This document shows positions 1 to 7,450 of a stretch of 34,043 bases of DNA, piece after piece. Under the pieces are notes generated by a model. The model worked only from the letters and a program-made list of their open reading frames with translations, was not told where the DNA came from and did no database searches. How positions within the stretch are numbered: position 1 is the stretch's first letter; each line of letters opens with the position of its first letter. Origin of the DNA: a bacterium (GTDB lineage Bacteria > Pseudomonadota > Gammaproteobacteria > Methylococcales > Methylomonadaceae); the NCBI GenBank assembly GCA_030591965.1, contig JAUVAA010000014.1:1-34043 (forward strand), in the 5' to 3' direction. A program made the translations under genes and the position numbers.

Positions 1-87
1 AGGCCAAACCAACCCAGAGTTATCAAGCGAAGACCGAAGAGTTATTCTCTAATGACGAAGCCAAGAAATGAATATGCAACCAGCTGA
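1..87 (+). CDS. 3' end of a probable IS transposase (partial)
   Basis: The frame is open from the first base of the window and stops with TGA at 85-87, giving 28 residues. The peptide is very basic and contains RVIKRRPKSYSLMTKPR. A 'KRRPK-x-(Y/H)-x-L-(M/L)-x-(K/R)PR' tail is typical, as I remember it, of the extreme C terminus of IS4-type DDE transposases. The catalytic domain would lie outside the window, so the family call rests on the tail alone. The bases that follow hold an inverted repeat that could belong to the element end. It could instead be the end of an unrelated basic protein. Confidence 0.5.
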   Translation, partial: RPNQPRVIKRRPKSYSLMTKPRNEYATS

Positions 88-133
88 TATAAAAGGAGTT
101 AGCGTGACTGGTAGCGGCATTAGGGTCAGCCAG

Positions 134-177
134 CTTGATCCCTATAGTTTTCACTCTTCAGAATCAATAGGGTCAAG
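134..177. repeat. Inverted repeat, possible IS end
   Basis: CTTGATCCCTAT (134-145) faces ATAGGGTCAAG (167-177). The arms are complementary except for one unpaired T. They lie about 50 bases after the stop of the putative transposase tail, so they could be part of an IS end or a small hairpin. The rest of the gene-free stretch 88-434 shows only this repeat and the palindromic element at 301-403. Confidence 0.35.
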
Positions 178-300
178 ACTTGATCGATAGACTATAATTC
201 ACCAACTTATTGAAATTTAGATATTAAATTATGGCTCGGCTTCCTCGTTTTTGGCTGCCAATTTAAGACGAGACATGTCTTATTAATTTAAATAAACTTC

Positions 301-403
301 TTTCAAGCCCGTATGAAACGCTAGTGGGATACGGGGATCCGATTACTCCGGTTTCCCTTATTCCACTTTGTTACGAGCCTCAAAGCTTCATACGGGCTTG
401 AAT
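301..403. repeat. Palindromic element with perfect 16-bp inverted ends
   Basis: TTCAAGCCCGTATGAA (302-317) and TTCATACGGGCTTGAA (387-402) are exact reverse complements. The interior is also roughly self-complementary: GTGGGATACGGGGA near 325-340 faces TTTCCCTTATTCCAC near 351-365 with mostly transition-type mismatches. The whole 100 bp could therefore fold into one long imperfect hairpin. It codes for nothing. It lies just past the 3' end of the MscS-type gene and may act as its transcript end, although no U-run follows. A REP- or MITE-like element is the best description. Confidence 0.7.
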
Positions 404-434
404 ATGACGATTAGCTTAACGCTGCTAAACTGCT

Positions 435-2303
435 TTACTCGCTCAAGATCCCACCAAAATTAACATCCTCAGATACCTCATTCCTGTTAATCTGCACATT
501 CGTTGGATAAGCAAAAGATAAATTATTTTTTTGCAAAATATCTGCTATTTGAAATAGTACATCTTCTTTGACTTCCAGCCACTTTGCCCAATCTACTGTC
601 TTCGAAAAACAGTAAATTAATATATCTATCGAAAAGTCACCGTAGCGATCCAAGAAGACGAGCTGTGTCGATTTAATGCCGTGTAAATCTTCCTGCTTTA
701 AAAATTTATTACGCGCTCTACTTGAAGTATGTTCTTCTTTAGGACTTGCAATACCTGGGTGCTCTTCAAGCATCTGTTTAATATCCTCCACGGCTTGACG
801 AATATCATTTATATTACTCTCATAAGTTACCCCAACATGCATTTTAATCCGCCGCCCGACTGAGCGACGATTCCAATTTAAAACGCTGGCTGTCGAAACC
901 ATGGCATTAGGCATTGTAATCAGGGCATTATCAAAGGTTCTTACTGTGGTACTACGCAGCCCGATTTCAACTACTGTCCCTTCAACATCGCCTACTTTGA
1001 TCCAGTCGCCCATTTTAAAAATATGGTCGACCATGATATTTAAACCACCAAAGAAATTTGACAAGCTATCTTTCGCAGCCATTGCAAAGGCCAAGCCACC
1101 AATCCCTAAAGTAGAAAGAATGGCGGTAATATTAATACCAAAATGACTTAATATGAGCGTTAAAGAAAGTAAAATAACAATACCTTTCAAGCTCTTAGTC
1201 ATCAACAAAACCAACTCTCGACTTAACTCCTTATTTCTTTTATCCGCCCGATCAAATTGGACAGCAACCACACTATCAATTAAATTAAACAATAAATAAA
1301 CACAAAGGCCTTGATAAAAAATATAAATAAAATGATCAACAACCGCTTTATATTCAGTTTTATAAAGCAAAGCATTCATTGATAAATCAATACCAAAAAA
1401 GAATACCAAATACAAAAGAGGCTTGTGTAAGCTTATAAAAACAAGCTCCATATTTTCTACTTTGCCATCATTTAAAATAAAGCGTTCAATCAAACGATTA
1501 CTTGCCTGAAAAACAATAGGGTAAGTAATCATAGTCAATAGGAATATACACAAGGAAACAATAAGCCCCCCCATATCAATGCGTAAAGGTGCAATCACAG
1601 AATTTACACTCGTAAATACCTCGATATTATTGAAGTAAGAAATAGCAGAAATTAATGAAATATTGCTAAAAAAACTAGTGGAGACAACTTCTTCAGGGTT
1701 ATTTTTCACATAATCCAAAAAATCCAAATACACTGCATAAATACGCATTAAATCCTGATGGTTCTTAGTAAGCGTTTGATAAATTTCAGCCTCACCCTTC
1801 AGAGGCTCAACTGTCGTGTTTATCTTTTTCTTTAACTGTGCTATTCGGCTTTCTACTTCCTTGATGATTTGCTCTTTGGATTGAAATGTACGACTTGACT
1901 CAACCAAAAAAACCACAAACTGAGCTATGTCGCGTCTAGCTAAGTAAGAGTCAACACTGAACCGGTCGCGTTGTACAGCAAGCGTATTGCCTCTCGCTCG
2001 ATTTATCCTTATTTTCGAGTTGAGCATTTGCAATTCCGATTTATTGATTGATTCAATATCATAATCAATAGAAGAACCGCGTATCACCATCATTAGCCGC
2101 TTAAACAAAGCATCTTTATTTTTAATAAGCTGTGCTAATTTAGTTTCATCTTCATTCAGAAAGGTTTGCTGATTTAGCTCAGCCACCTCCACCAGAATAT
2201 CCGTAATAGAAACATATCGCTTGTCGGCTTCGGCAAAGGCTTGCAACGAGCAAAGCATTAACCCTAAGTATAAAAATATACGAACAAATTTCTTAACAAC
2301 CAT
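435..2303 (-). CDS. MscS-family mechanosensitive ion channel, long form
   Basis: Inner-membrane channel that would open under membrane tension to release solutes during hypo-osmotic shock. The 622-residue product starts with a signal-like hydrophobic segment (about 5-25, ending LQAFA). It continues with a mostly helical periplasmic region to about residue 215 and then several membrane segments between about 240 and 410. The MscS core follows: a Gly/Ala-rich pore helix (STLGIGGLAFAMAAKDSLSN), then the beta domain (MGDWIKVGDVEGTVVEIGLRSTTVRTFDN) and the alpha/beta vestibule. At more than twice the length of E. coli MscS, it fits the larger subfamilies with an N-terminal extension. GTG (2306) and ATG (2303) are adjacent start candidates behind AAGGA, and I chose the ATG. 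It lies 57 bases after darP and may be cotranscribed with it. Confidence 0.85.
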   Translation of the reverse strand: MVVKKFVRIFLYLGLMLCSLQAFAEADKRYVSITDILVEVAELNQQTFLNEDETKLAQLIKNKDALFKRLMMVIRGSSIDYDIESINKSELQMLNSKIRINRARGNTLAVQRDRFSVDSYLARRDIAQFVVFLVESSRTFQSKEQIIKEVESRIAQLKKKINTTVEPLKGEAEIYQTLTKNHQDLMRIYAVYLDFLDYVKNNPEEVVSTSFFSNISLISAISYFNNIEVFTSVNSVIAPLRIDMGGLIVSLCIFLLTMITYPIVFQASNRLIERFILNDGKVENMELVFISLHKPLLYLVFFFGIDLSMNALLYKTEYKAVVDHFIYIFYQGLCVYLLFNLIDSVVAVQFDRADKRNKELSRELVLLMTKSLKGIVILLSLTLILSHFGINITAILSTLGIGGLAFAMAAKDSLSNFFGGLNIMVDHIFKMGDWIKVGDVEGTVVEIGLRSTTVRTFDNALITMPNAMVSTASVLNWNRRSVGRRIKMHVGVTYESNINDIRQAVEDIKQMLEEHPGIASPKEEHTSSRARNKFLKQEDLHGIKSTQLVFLDRYGDFSIDILIYCFSKTVDWAKWLEVKEDVLFQIADILQKNNLSFAYPTNVQINRNEVSEDVNFGGILSE

Positions 2304-2359
2304 CACTTACAATTCCTTAAATCACTTATAATCCCAACAAAATATATTCACGCCTGACT

Positions 2360-2974
2360 TTAGTCTTCTTCAAAGTTTGAATCATCACCAAAGTCTTGTT
2401 CATCTTCAGTGTTTTGTGCGCCTTCAAATAGATCTTTTAAATATTTAAACAATAATCGTGATGATTTAACTGGCTTCTCAAGACTAATTTCTTTTTTTGC
2501 ATTACGAATTAATTGTCGTAATTGCTGTGTATCAGCACCTGGGTATTTATCTAATAACTCGGTTAACGCCTGTTTATCATCAGATAATAAACGTTCTCGC
2601 CAATGCTCCAACTGGTGCAATTCGCGAGTAGCATGCGCGCTTTTTGCTTTAATCTTATTGAGAGCTTCCTCAATAGGCTCAATATCAACTTTACGCATTT
2701 GCCCAGTAATAAACTTTAATTGCCGTTTACGCGCCGCTTTAAAAGGCATTTTAGCCGCGCTAGTAATAGCACTTACTATCTCATCAGGAAGGTTTAATTT
2801 TTCTATCTGCGCTGGTGCCAACTGAGTGATTTCCTCACACATATCATGTATAACGGCAATATCACGCTTTAGCTGCGTCTTATTAGGTCTAATCGCCCAA
2901 GTTTGCTCCTCATCTTCGTCATACTCTGCATGTCTTTGAAACTCGTCAAACTCTTCATCTGTAAAATCAGTCAT
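2360..2974 (-). CDS. darP: Ribosome-associated assembly factor DarP (YjgA, DUF615)
   Basis: Member of the YjgA/DarP family, which associates with late 50S precursors and promotes maturation of the peptidyl-transferase centre. The 204-residue product (about 20 longer than the E. coli protein) begins with an acidic stretch. The family's conserved stretches follow, with PNKTQLKRD near residue 30, LPAQIEKL-like text near 55, then KAARKRQLKFITGQMR and LEHWRERLL. The C-terminal helix (SSRLLFKYLKDLFE) is followed by an acidic tail rich in D and E. It sits one base downstream of a small membrane protein gene. The family match is strong along the whole length. Confidence 0.9.
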   Translation of the reverse strand: MTDFTDEEFDEFQRHAEYDEDEEQTWAIRPNKTQLKRDIAVIHDMCEEITQLAPAQIEKLNLPDEIVSAITSAAKMPFKAARKRQLKFITGQMRKVDIEPIEEALNKIKAKSAHATRELHQLEHWRERLLSDDKQALTELLDKYPGADTQQLRQLIRNAKKEISLEKPVKSSRLLFKYLKDLFEGAQNTEDEQDFGDDSNFEED

Positions 2975-2975
2975 A

Positions 2976-3161
2976 TCAAACCATCGTAATTAAAAAAATA
3001 ACAAACACCACCACCCCTGCAATAGGGATTAACGCACCTAACCAATCTGAAGGAACATCTTTACTTTGTTGCAGCGAAGATTTAATGCTCGGTCGCATCC
3101 AAAAAATTAAACCTAGCGCCACAGCTCCCAGAAAAACATTTTCCCATACAGATAACTCCAT
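2976..3161 (-). CDS. Small two-helix membrane protein, unknown function
   Basis: I do not recognise the family. The 61-residue product has two predicted membrane helices: about 8-22 (ENVFLGAVALGLIFW) and about 42-60 (LGALIPIAGVVVFVIFLIT). They are joined by a short polar loop with several Ser, Lys and Gln residues. ATG at 3161 is preferred over the GTG just upstream at 3164 because AGAGG lies five bases before the ATG. The stop is one base from the darP start, so the two genes are very probably cotranscribed and may be translationally coupled. It is transcribed divergently from the metA operon across a 288-bp intergenic region. Confidence 0.7.
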   Translation of the reverse strand: MELSVWENVFLGAVALGLIFWMRPSIKSSLQQSKDVPSDWLGALIPIAGVVVFVIFLITMV

Positions 3162-3305
3162 CACTACCTCTCTTTTTTATATTCAAGCATACGCGCTTGT
3201 TAAATTCGCCACCGTGGTTATGTCCACCTGGATTAGCCTACCTATAAAGATTATCTACTATTACAAGGCTTTAGATAGCGACCAAAAAACTTGTGGGGCT
3301 CAGTC

Positions 3306-3334
3306 TTGCAATCTACGCACCATAAGCATAATAT
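3306..3334 (+). promoter_or_regulatory. Candidate sigma-70 promoter of the metA operon
   Basis: TTGCAA (3306-3311) and TAATAT (3329-3334) are separated by exactly 17 bases. This is a good -35/-10 pair oriented toward the operon that begins at 3450. It predicts a transcript start near 3341 and a leader of about 110 nt. It was found by eye, so a chance match in AT-rich DNA is possible. Confidence 0.5.
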
Positions 3335-3346
3335 CCCTTTAACAAG

Positions 3347-3414
3347 GCGGATCAATGCCTAAACGGATAGGTACTATAAAAACCATCCGCTGTATTTTTC
3401 TTGCATAAAGCAAG
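3347..3414 (+). promoter_or_regulatory. Structured leader upstream of the metA operon
   Basis: The predicted untranslated leader can form an outer stem GCGGAT (3347-3352) with ATCCGC (3385-3390). This encloses a small CCTA/TAGG stem (3358-3371). A second hairpin follows, CTTGC (3400-3404) with GCAAG (3410-3414). No U-run follows, so it is not an obvious intrinsic attenuator. I do not recognise a SAM or other known riboswitch core. The stems are short and the function is unknown. Confidence 0.3.
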
Positions 3415-3449
3415 AGGGTTCACTAAATGTACACAACAAGGAGTTAATC

Positions 3450-3749
3450 ATGACTACCGTAACAGATCCCGTCATCGACCAATGGTACAAAGACGTAGAA
3501 AACAATCTCACCTTCAAAGTCGTCGCCATTGAGGAGAGTGATGATACCATTGATGTGCAATATAATAATGGAGATATTGGCGAATATGATAATGACAGCT
3601 GGTATAACTCAACCTTTGACTTCATTGAAGACCCAGAGGATTGGAGCGCCCCCTTTGATGATCTTGAATCTGACGATTTAGGTTTCTCTAACTCAGATAC
3701 CCGCCGTACCGATATGGACGACATGCCTTTAAAAGATTATCAGGATTAG
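3450..3749 (+). CDS. Small acidic protein, DUF6763-like
   Basis: A 99-residue, strongly acidic cytoplasmic protein (many Asp and Glu, no signal peptide or membrane segment). The first half reads like a small beta-barrel: DPVIDQWYKDVENNLTFKVV, then IDVQYNNGDIGEYDNDSWY. The second half is acidic and probably disordered. I associate the 'DPVI-x-QWY' opening with the gammaproteobacterial DUF6763 family, whose function is unknown. An AAGGAG ribosome site lies six bases before the ATG. It is the first gene of a tight operon with a P-loop NTPase, metA and guaD (12-bp gap to the next gene). Confidence 0.7.
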   Translation: MTTVTDPVIDQWYKDVENNLTFKVVAIEESDDTIDVQYNNGDIGEYDNDSWYNSTFDFIEDPEDWSAPFDDLESDDLGFSNSDTRRTDMDDMPLKDYQD

Positions 3750-3761
3750 GAAATACCCTGC

Positions 3762-4610
3762 ATGAAAATGAGTTCTCAAGAATTCCTAAACTGGGATTCT
3801 AAAAGCCTTACCTTACTAGGCATGTCTGGCGCTGGAAAAACGACACTCTCTAGCAAGTTACCCCAAGAAAAATGGTTTCATTATTCAGGTGATTACCGTA
3901 TAGGCACCAAATATTTAGGTGAGCCGATACTGGACAATATTAAGCAGCAAGCAATGGAAGTGCCTTTTTTAAAGGACCTTTTACTGTCTGATTCAATTTA
4001 TATTTGTAATAACGTTACAGTAGAAAATTTAGCGCCCGTTTCCAGCTTTTTAAGCAAGCTAGGCAACCCTAACTTAGGCGGCCTATCACTAGCTGAATTC
4101 AAACGCAGGCAAGCCCTACATTATCATGCTGAAGTTGCCGCCATGCTCGATGTCGGTGATTTCATTCATAAGGCTGAAGGCATTTACGGCTATAAAAACT
4201 TTATTAATGATGCGGGTGGCAGCGTTTGCGAATTAGATAATCAAGTCGTACTAGATCATCTAGCCGAGAAAACGCTGATTATTTATATAAGAACCTCGCC
4301 CGAACAAGAACAAACTATTATTAATCGTGCCAAGTCCTCACCAAAACCACTGTATTATCGAGAAGCTTTTCTAGATGAAAAACTTACCGAGTTTATGCAA
4401 GAAAATAATTACCCTGACACAAATAGTATTCCACCGGATGAGTTTGTTACTTGGGTTTTTCCTGAGCTATTTCGTTCACGCTTACCTCGTTACCAATCCA
4501 TAGCAGATCAGTATGGCTATACACTTGATGCCAGTGATGTTGCTCAAGTCAGTAACGAAGAAGAATTTATTCAGCTGATTGCCGCTGCAATAGATCAGCA
4601 AACCACTTAA
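3762..4610 (+). CDS. P-loop NTPase/kinase-like protein next to metA
   Basis: A 282-residue soluble protein with a clear Walker A motif at residues 20-27 (GMSGAGKT), directly after a hydrophobic strand (SLTLL). This resembles the start of small-molecule kinases such as shikimate or adenylylsulfate kinase. A second strand (KTLIIYIRT) near residue 178 and a basic stretch (INRAKSSPKPLYYREAF) could form a lid. I see no sure Walker B, zeta-toxin or named kinase signature, so no substrate can be assigned. It lies 12 bp after the DUF6763-like gene and 5 bp before metA. That spacing suggests coordinated expression and perhaps a role linked to homoserine or methionine metabolism, which is inference only. 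Confidence 0.7.
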   Translation: MKMSSQEFLNWDSKSLTLLGMSGAGKTTLSSKLPQEKWFHYSGDYRIGTKYLGEPILDNIKQQAMEVPFLKDLLLSDSIYICNNVTVENLAPVSSFLSKLGNPNLGGLSLAEFKRRQALHYHAEVAAMLDVGDFIHKAEGIYGYKNFINDAGGSVCELDNQVVLDHLAEKTLIIYIRTSPEQEQTIINRAKSSPKPLYYREAFLDEKLTEFMQENNYPDTNSIPPDEFVTWVFPELFRSRLPRYQSIADQYGYTLDASDVAQVSNEEEFIQLIAAAIDQQTT

Positions 4611-4615
4611 ACACG

Positions 4616-5680
4616 ATGCCTTTAGTTGCCCACACTCAATTACCCACGTTCCTACGCTTACAGGAAGAAGGTGAAGATATCCTTAACCCTGACCGCGCCA
4701 TGCATCAACATATTCGTGAATTGCACATTGGTTTTCTGAATATTATGCCTGATGCCGCGCTAGAAGCTACAGAGCGGCAATTTTTTAGATTAATTGGCGC
4801 GTGCAATCAAATTGCGCAATTTCATGTACATCCCTTTACAATTGAGGGTTTACCTAGAAGTGTAGCAGCACAAGCGCATATCGATCAATATTATGAAACC
4901 TTTGAGCAGCTTAAGCTCGATGGTCTAGATGCCTTAATTATCAGTGGCGCTAATGTCACCCACGCCCATTTACAAGACGAAGATTTTTGGCAACCATTAA
5001 CTGAAGTATTTGAATGGGCAAAAGAAAATGTCACCTCAATTCTCTGTTCATGCTTAGCCACACACGCACTTATTCAGTTTTGCTATGGTATTGAGCGCAC
5101 ACGTTTACCGGCAAAATGCTGGGGCGTTTATGCGCATAAAGTCATTGACCGCAAACATCCGCTGATCGCTGAAATTAATACACGCTTTGATGTGCCTCAT
5201 TCACGTTTTAATGCTGTATTTCAAGAGGATTTAGAGCAACATGGCGTACAAACTCTAGTTTCTAGCACTGAAGCTGGCTTGCATCTTGCAGTTAGCCCCG
5301 ATGGTTTTCGGATTGTCTTTTTCCAAGGACACCCCGAGTACGACAACATCAGCTTACTAAAAGAGTATAAGCGAGAAGTAATACGCTATATTAACCAAGA
5401 AATTGACCAGTACCCGCCTTTTCCAGAGCATTATTTTAACCACGAAGCACGGGCAATTTTTACTCGTTACGCTGAGCATGTGCAAGAAGCACTAAAAAAT
5501 CACGATCCTATTGAGGATTTTCCAGAGAAAGAAGTCGAGCCATTTTTAGACAATACCTGGCGTGATACTGCAAAAGCCGTGTTTAATAATTGGCTAGGAA
5601 AAGTGTATCAGATTACCAGTCAGGATCGTCGCATCCCCTTTATGGATGGCATAGACCCCAACAATCCACTGAATTTATAA
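4616..5680 (+). CDS. metA: Homoserine O-acyltransferase MetA (probably O-succinyltransferase)
   Basis: First committed step of methionine synthesis: transfer of an acyl group from acyl-CoA to homoserine in the cytoplasm. The 354-residue product (E. coli about 309) belongs to the MetA glutamine-amidotransferase-like family. The nucleophile is Cys146 (CSCLATHA) and the catalytic His239 and Glu241 lie in GHPEYD. PHSRF (194-198) matches the family's substrate loop, and FNNWLGKVYQIT near the C terminus is also typical. The position that separates succinyl (Gly) from acetyl (Glu) enzymes appears to be Thr115 in GANVT, so the acyl donor is uncertain. There is a 5-bp gap from the P-loop gene, no clear ribosome site, and the stop directly abuts the guaD start. 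Confidence 0.9.
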   Translation: MPLVAHTQLPTFLRLQEEGEDILNPDRAMHQHIRELHIGFLNIMPDAALEATERQFFRLIGACNQIAQFHVHPFTIEGLPRSVAAQAHIDQYYETFEQLKLDGLDALIISGANVTHAHLQDEDFWQPLTEVFEWAKENVTSILCSCLATHALIQFCYGIERTRLPAKCWGVYAHKVIDRKHPLIAEINTRFDVPHSRFNAVFQEDLEQHGVQTLVSSTEAGLHLAVSPDGFRIVFFQGHPEYDNISLLKEYKREVIRYINQEIDQYPPFPEHYFNHEARAIFTRYAEHVQEALKNHDPIEDFPEKEVEPFLDNTWRDTAKAVFNNWLGKVYQITSQDRRIPFMDGIDPNNPLNL

Positions 5681-6148
5681 ATGCACGCGCAATTCTTGCA
5701 ACAAGCAATCAACTTAGCCTCAGAAAATGTACGCACAAGAAATGGCGGGCCTTTTGGTGCTGTTATTTGTCAAGACAATAAAGTAATTGCCGCTTGCTCA
5801 AATATCGTAACTTGCAGCAATGACCCGACAGCTCACGCAGAAATCACTGCCATTCGGACAGCCTGCAAGCATTTAAACAACTTTCAGCTCACTGATTGCA
5901 CGCTTTACAGTAGTTGCGAGCCTTGCCCTATGTGCTTAGGTGCTATTTATTGGGCGCGCCTAGGGCAGGTCTATTTTGCCTGTAATCGCTTTGATGCCGC
6001 AAAAGCAGGCTTTGATGATAGTTTTATTTATGATGAAATCGCTGTAACGCCTGAAAAACGGACGATCAATATGCAGCATATTGAGGTAAATACTGCACTG
6101 CAGCCCTTTATCGCTTGGCAAGAACAAGAAGATAAAATTCGCTATTAA
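5681..6148 (+). CDS. guaD: Guanine deaminase-like nucleoside/base deaminase
   Basis: Zinc-dependent deaminase of the cytidine deaminase fold, most like the short B. subtilis guanine deaminase (guanine to xanthine, purine salvage). The 155 residues match that protein from end to end. They include GGPFGAVI near 22-29, the zinc and proton-relay motif HAE (His52-Glu54), PCPMC (Cys82 and Cys85) and the C-terminal AGFDDSFIYDEI segment. That segment forms the swapped active-site lid in the known enzyme. The ATG follows the metA stop with no gap, which suggests translational coupling. TadA is less likely because of the C-terminal segment. Its place in a metA operon is unexpected. Confidence 0.88.
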   Translation: MHAQFLQQAINLASENVRTRNGGPFGAVICQDNKVIAACSNIVTCSNDPTAHAEITAIRTACKHLNNFQLTDCTLYSSCEPCPMCLGAIYWARLGQVYFACNRFDAAKAGFDDSFIYDEIAVTPEKRTINMQHIEVNTALQPFIAWQEQEDKIRY

Positions 6149-6165
6149 CTCTCCAGCGAGCAAAC

Positions 6166-6218
6166 TAACCACAAAGTAATTGGAGGATTTCTATTTACTC
6201 CAAAAAACCTTGTGGTTA
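6166..6218. repeat. Nested inverted repeat between converging genes
   Basis: TAACCACAA (6166-6174) pairs with TTGTGGTTA (6210-6218), and TTGGAG (6180-6185) pairs with CTCCAA (6198-6203) inside it. The structure lies between the ends of guaD (plus) and the exported-protein gene (minus), so it may help end transcription. It lacks a proper U-run on either strand. Confidence 0.4.
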
Positions 6219-6230
6219 AAAAAATTGAGA

Positions 6231-6632
6231 TTACTCTACCCCTTCTGGCTTATCTCTAATTTTCAGCAGCCAGCCATCTTTTCCGGTACAACCCAACATA
6301 CCATCAGCTTGTAGGTGGATACGTGCATACTTACCCGTTAAGGAAGCAGGAAGTTTTGCTCTCACCTCATAAAAACTAACATTATTTTCAACACTTACTT
6401 TTAGCGGCACATTTTTAGCGGTAACATGAATTGACACTGGATCCGCATAACCAGAAACGGTAAACGAAATTTCTGATTCGGGATCTACTTCGGACTTATG
6501 CGCAGGCGTAAAAGTTTTAAACTTAGGTTTTTTACAACCGTTATTAGTTGCTGATGTCCCGTAGGCAAAAGCGGCCCCAGTAAAACCAACACTAACGATT
6601 AAACATACTAATTTTAAAGATTTCTTTATCAT
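6231..6632 (-). CDS. Small exported protein, unknown function
   Basis: A 133-residue protein with a clear Sec signal peptide: basic MIKK, a hydrophobic core, and a probable cut after AFA at residue 23. The mature part is rich in predicted beta strands (ISFTVSGYADPVSIHVTAKNV, VSFYEVRAKLPASLTGKYARIHLQAD). It carries two cysteines, Cys33 and Cys115, that could form a disulfide in the periplasm. This suggests a small immunoglobulin-like sandwich, but I do not recognise the family. GGGGAAA precedes the ATG. It stands alone between guaD and sspA, both transcribed on the other strand. Confidence 0.7.
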   Translation of the reverse strand: MIKKSLKLVCLIVSVGFTGAAFAYGTSATNNGCKKPKFKTFTPAHKSEVDPESEISFTVSGYADPVSIHVTAKNVPLKVSVENNVSFYEVRAKLPASLTGKYARIHLQADGMLGCTGKDGWLLKIRDKPEGVE

Positions 6633-6808
6633 TATTATTTCCCCTTTATTAGTCGACTTAACGAGAAAGTACGAGTGTACTGTGATTTACTTAATTCCTC
6701 CAGTCCAATTTACATATTTGAACCACACAAGCAAGCACGTAGTTAGGTTTATATATGGTACAATAAAGTTATTTTTCCTAATCTTTAACTACTTTGGAGT
6801 TACGATTC

Positions 6809-7450
6809 GTGGTAACTGTTAATACTCGTCGTTCAGTCATGACACTATTTTCTTCGCCTACTTGTGCCATGAGTCATTGCGCAAGACTTGCTTTACACGA
6901 AAAAGGTGTAACAGCTGAAATTGAATATTTTGACCCTACCGATCCACCAGAAAGCTTATTGGAGCTTAATCCAAATGGCACATCACCTACATTAGTTGAG
7001 CGTGATTTGGTTTTATATGATGCTCGCATCATCATGGAATACTTAGACGAGAGATTTCCACACCCTCCTCTGCATCAAATGGACCCTGTGTCGCGCGCTA
7101 ATGCACGGATGATTATCAAACGCATAGACCAAGACTGGTATCATCTATTAGGTGAAGTACTCAATTCGGGCGAGAAAAAATCGGCTCGTGCGAAAAAAAT
7201 GCTACGTGAAGGCTTAGTTGCCGCTGTGCCTTTATTTGCAGCACACGAATTTTTCATGAGTGATGACTTCTCTTTAATCGACTGCTCTTTAGCCCCTTTA
7301 TTATGGCGTTTACCTAGCATTGGCATTGAATTACCTGAGAATGCGCAAATAATCAACACATATGCTCAGAAACTATTTAGCCGCGAAGCTTTCGCTGAAA
7401 GCCTAAGCGAAGAAGAACATGAGATGGCTAAACTACCCAGCAAAAAATGA
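6809..7450 (+). CDS. sspA: Stringent starvation protein A
   Basis: RNA polymerase-associated protein with a glutathione S-transferase fold that lacks GST activity. In E. coli it helps stationary-phase acid tolerance and phage P1 late transcription. The product is 214 residues and aligns well with E. coli SspA: RRSVMTLFSSPTC, then the N-domain motif IIMEYLDERFPHPPL and the C-domain FSLIDCSLAPLLWRLP. I chose GTG at 6809. A TTG at 6794 would extend the frame, but it overlaps TGGAGT, which lies eight bases before the GTG and serves as its ribosome site. The end overlaps sspB by four bases. Confidence 0.93.
   Translation: MVTVNTRRSVMTLFSSPTCAMSHCARLALHEKGVTAEIEYFDPTDPPESLLELNPNGTSPTLVERDLVLYDARIIMEYLDERFPHPPLHQMDPVSRANARMIIKRIDQDWYHLLGEVLNSGEKKSARAKKMLREGLVAAVPLFAAHEFFMSDDFSLIDCSLAPLLWRLPSIGIELPENAQIINTYAQKLFSREAFAESLSEEEHEMAKLPSKK

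Noticed and set aside
3762-4610. Zeta-type toxin or adenylylsulfate kinase
   Set aside because: Only the Walker A motif fits. No partner antitoxin is present and no substrate-specific motif of either family was seen.
6166-6218. Intrinsic terminator after guaD
   Set aside because: The stem is long enough, but no U-run follows it on either strand. It was therefore listed only as an inverted repeat.
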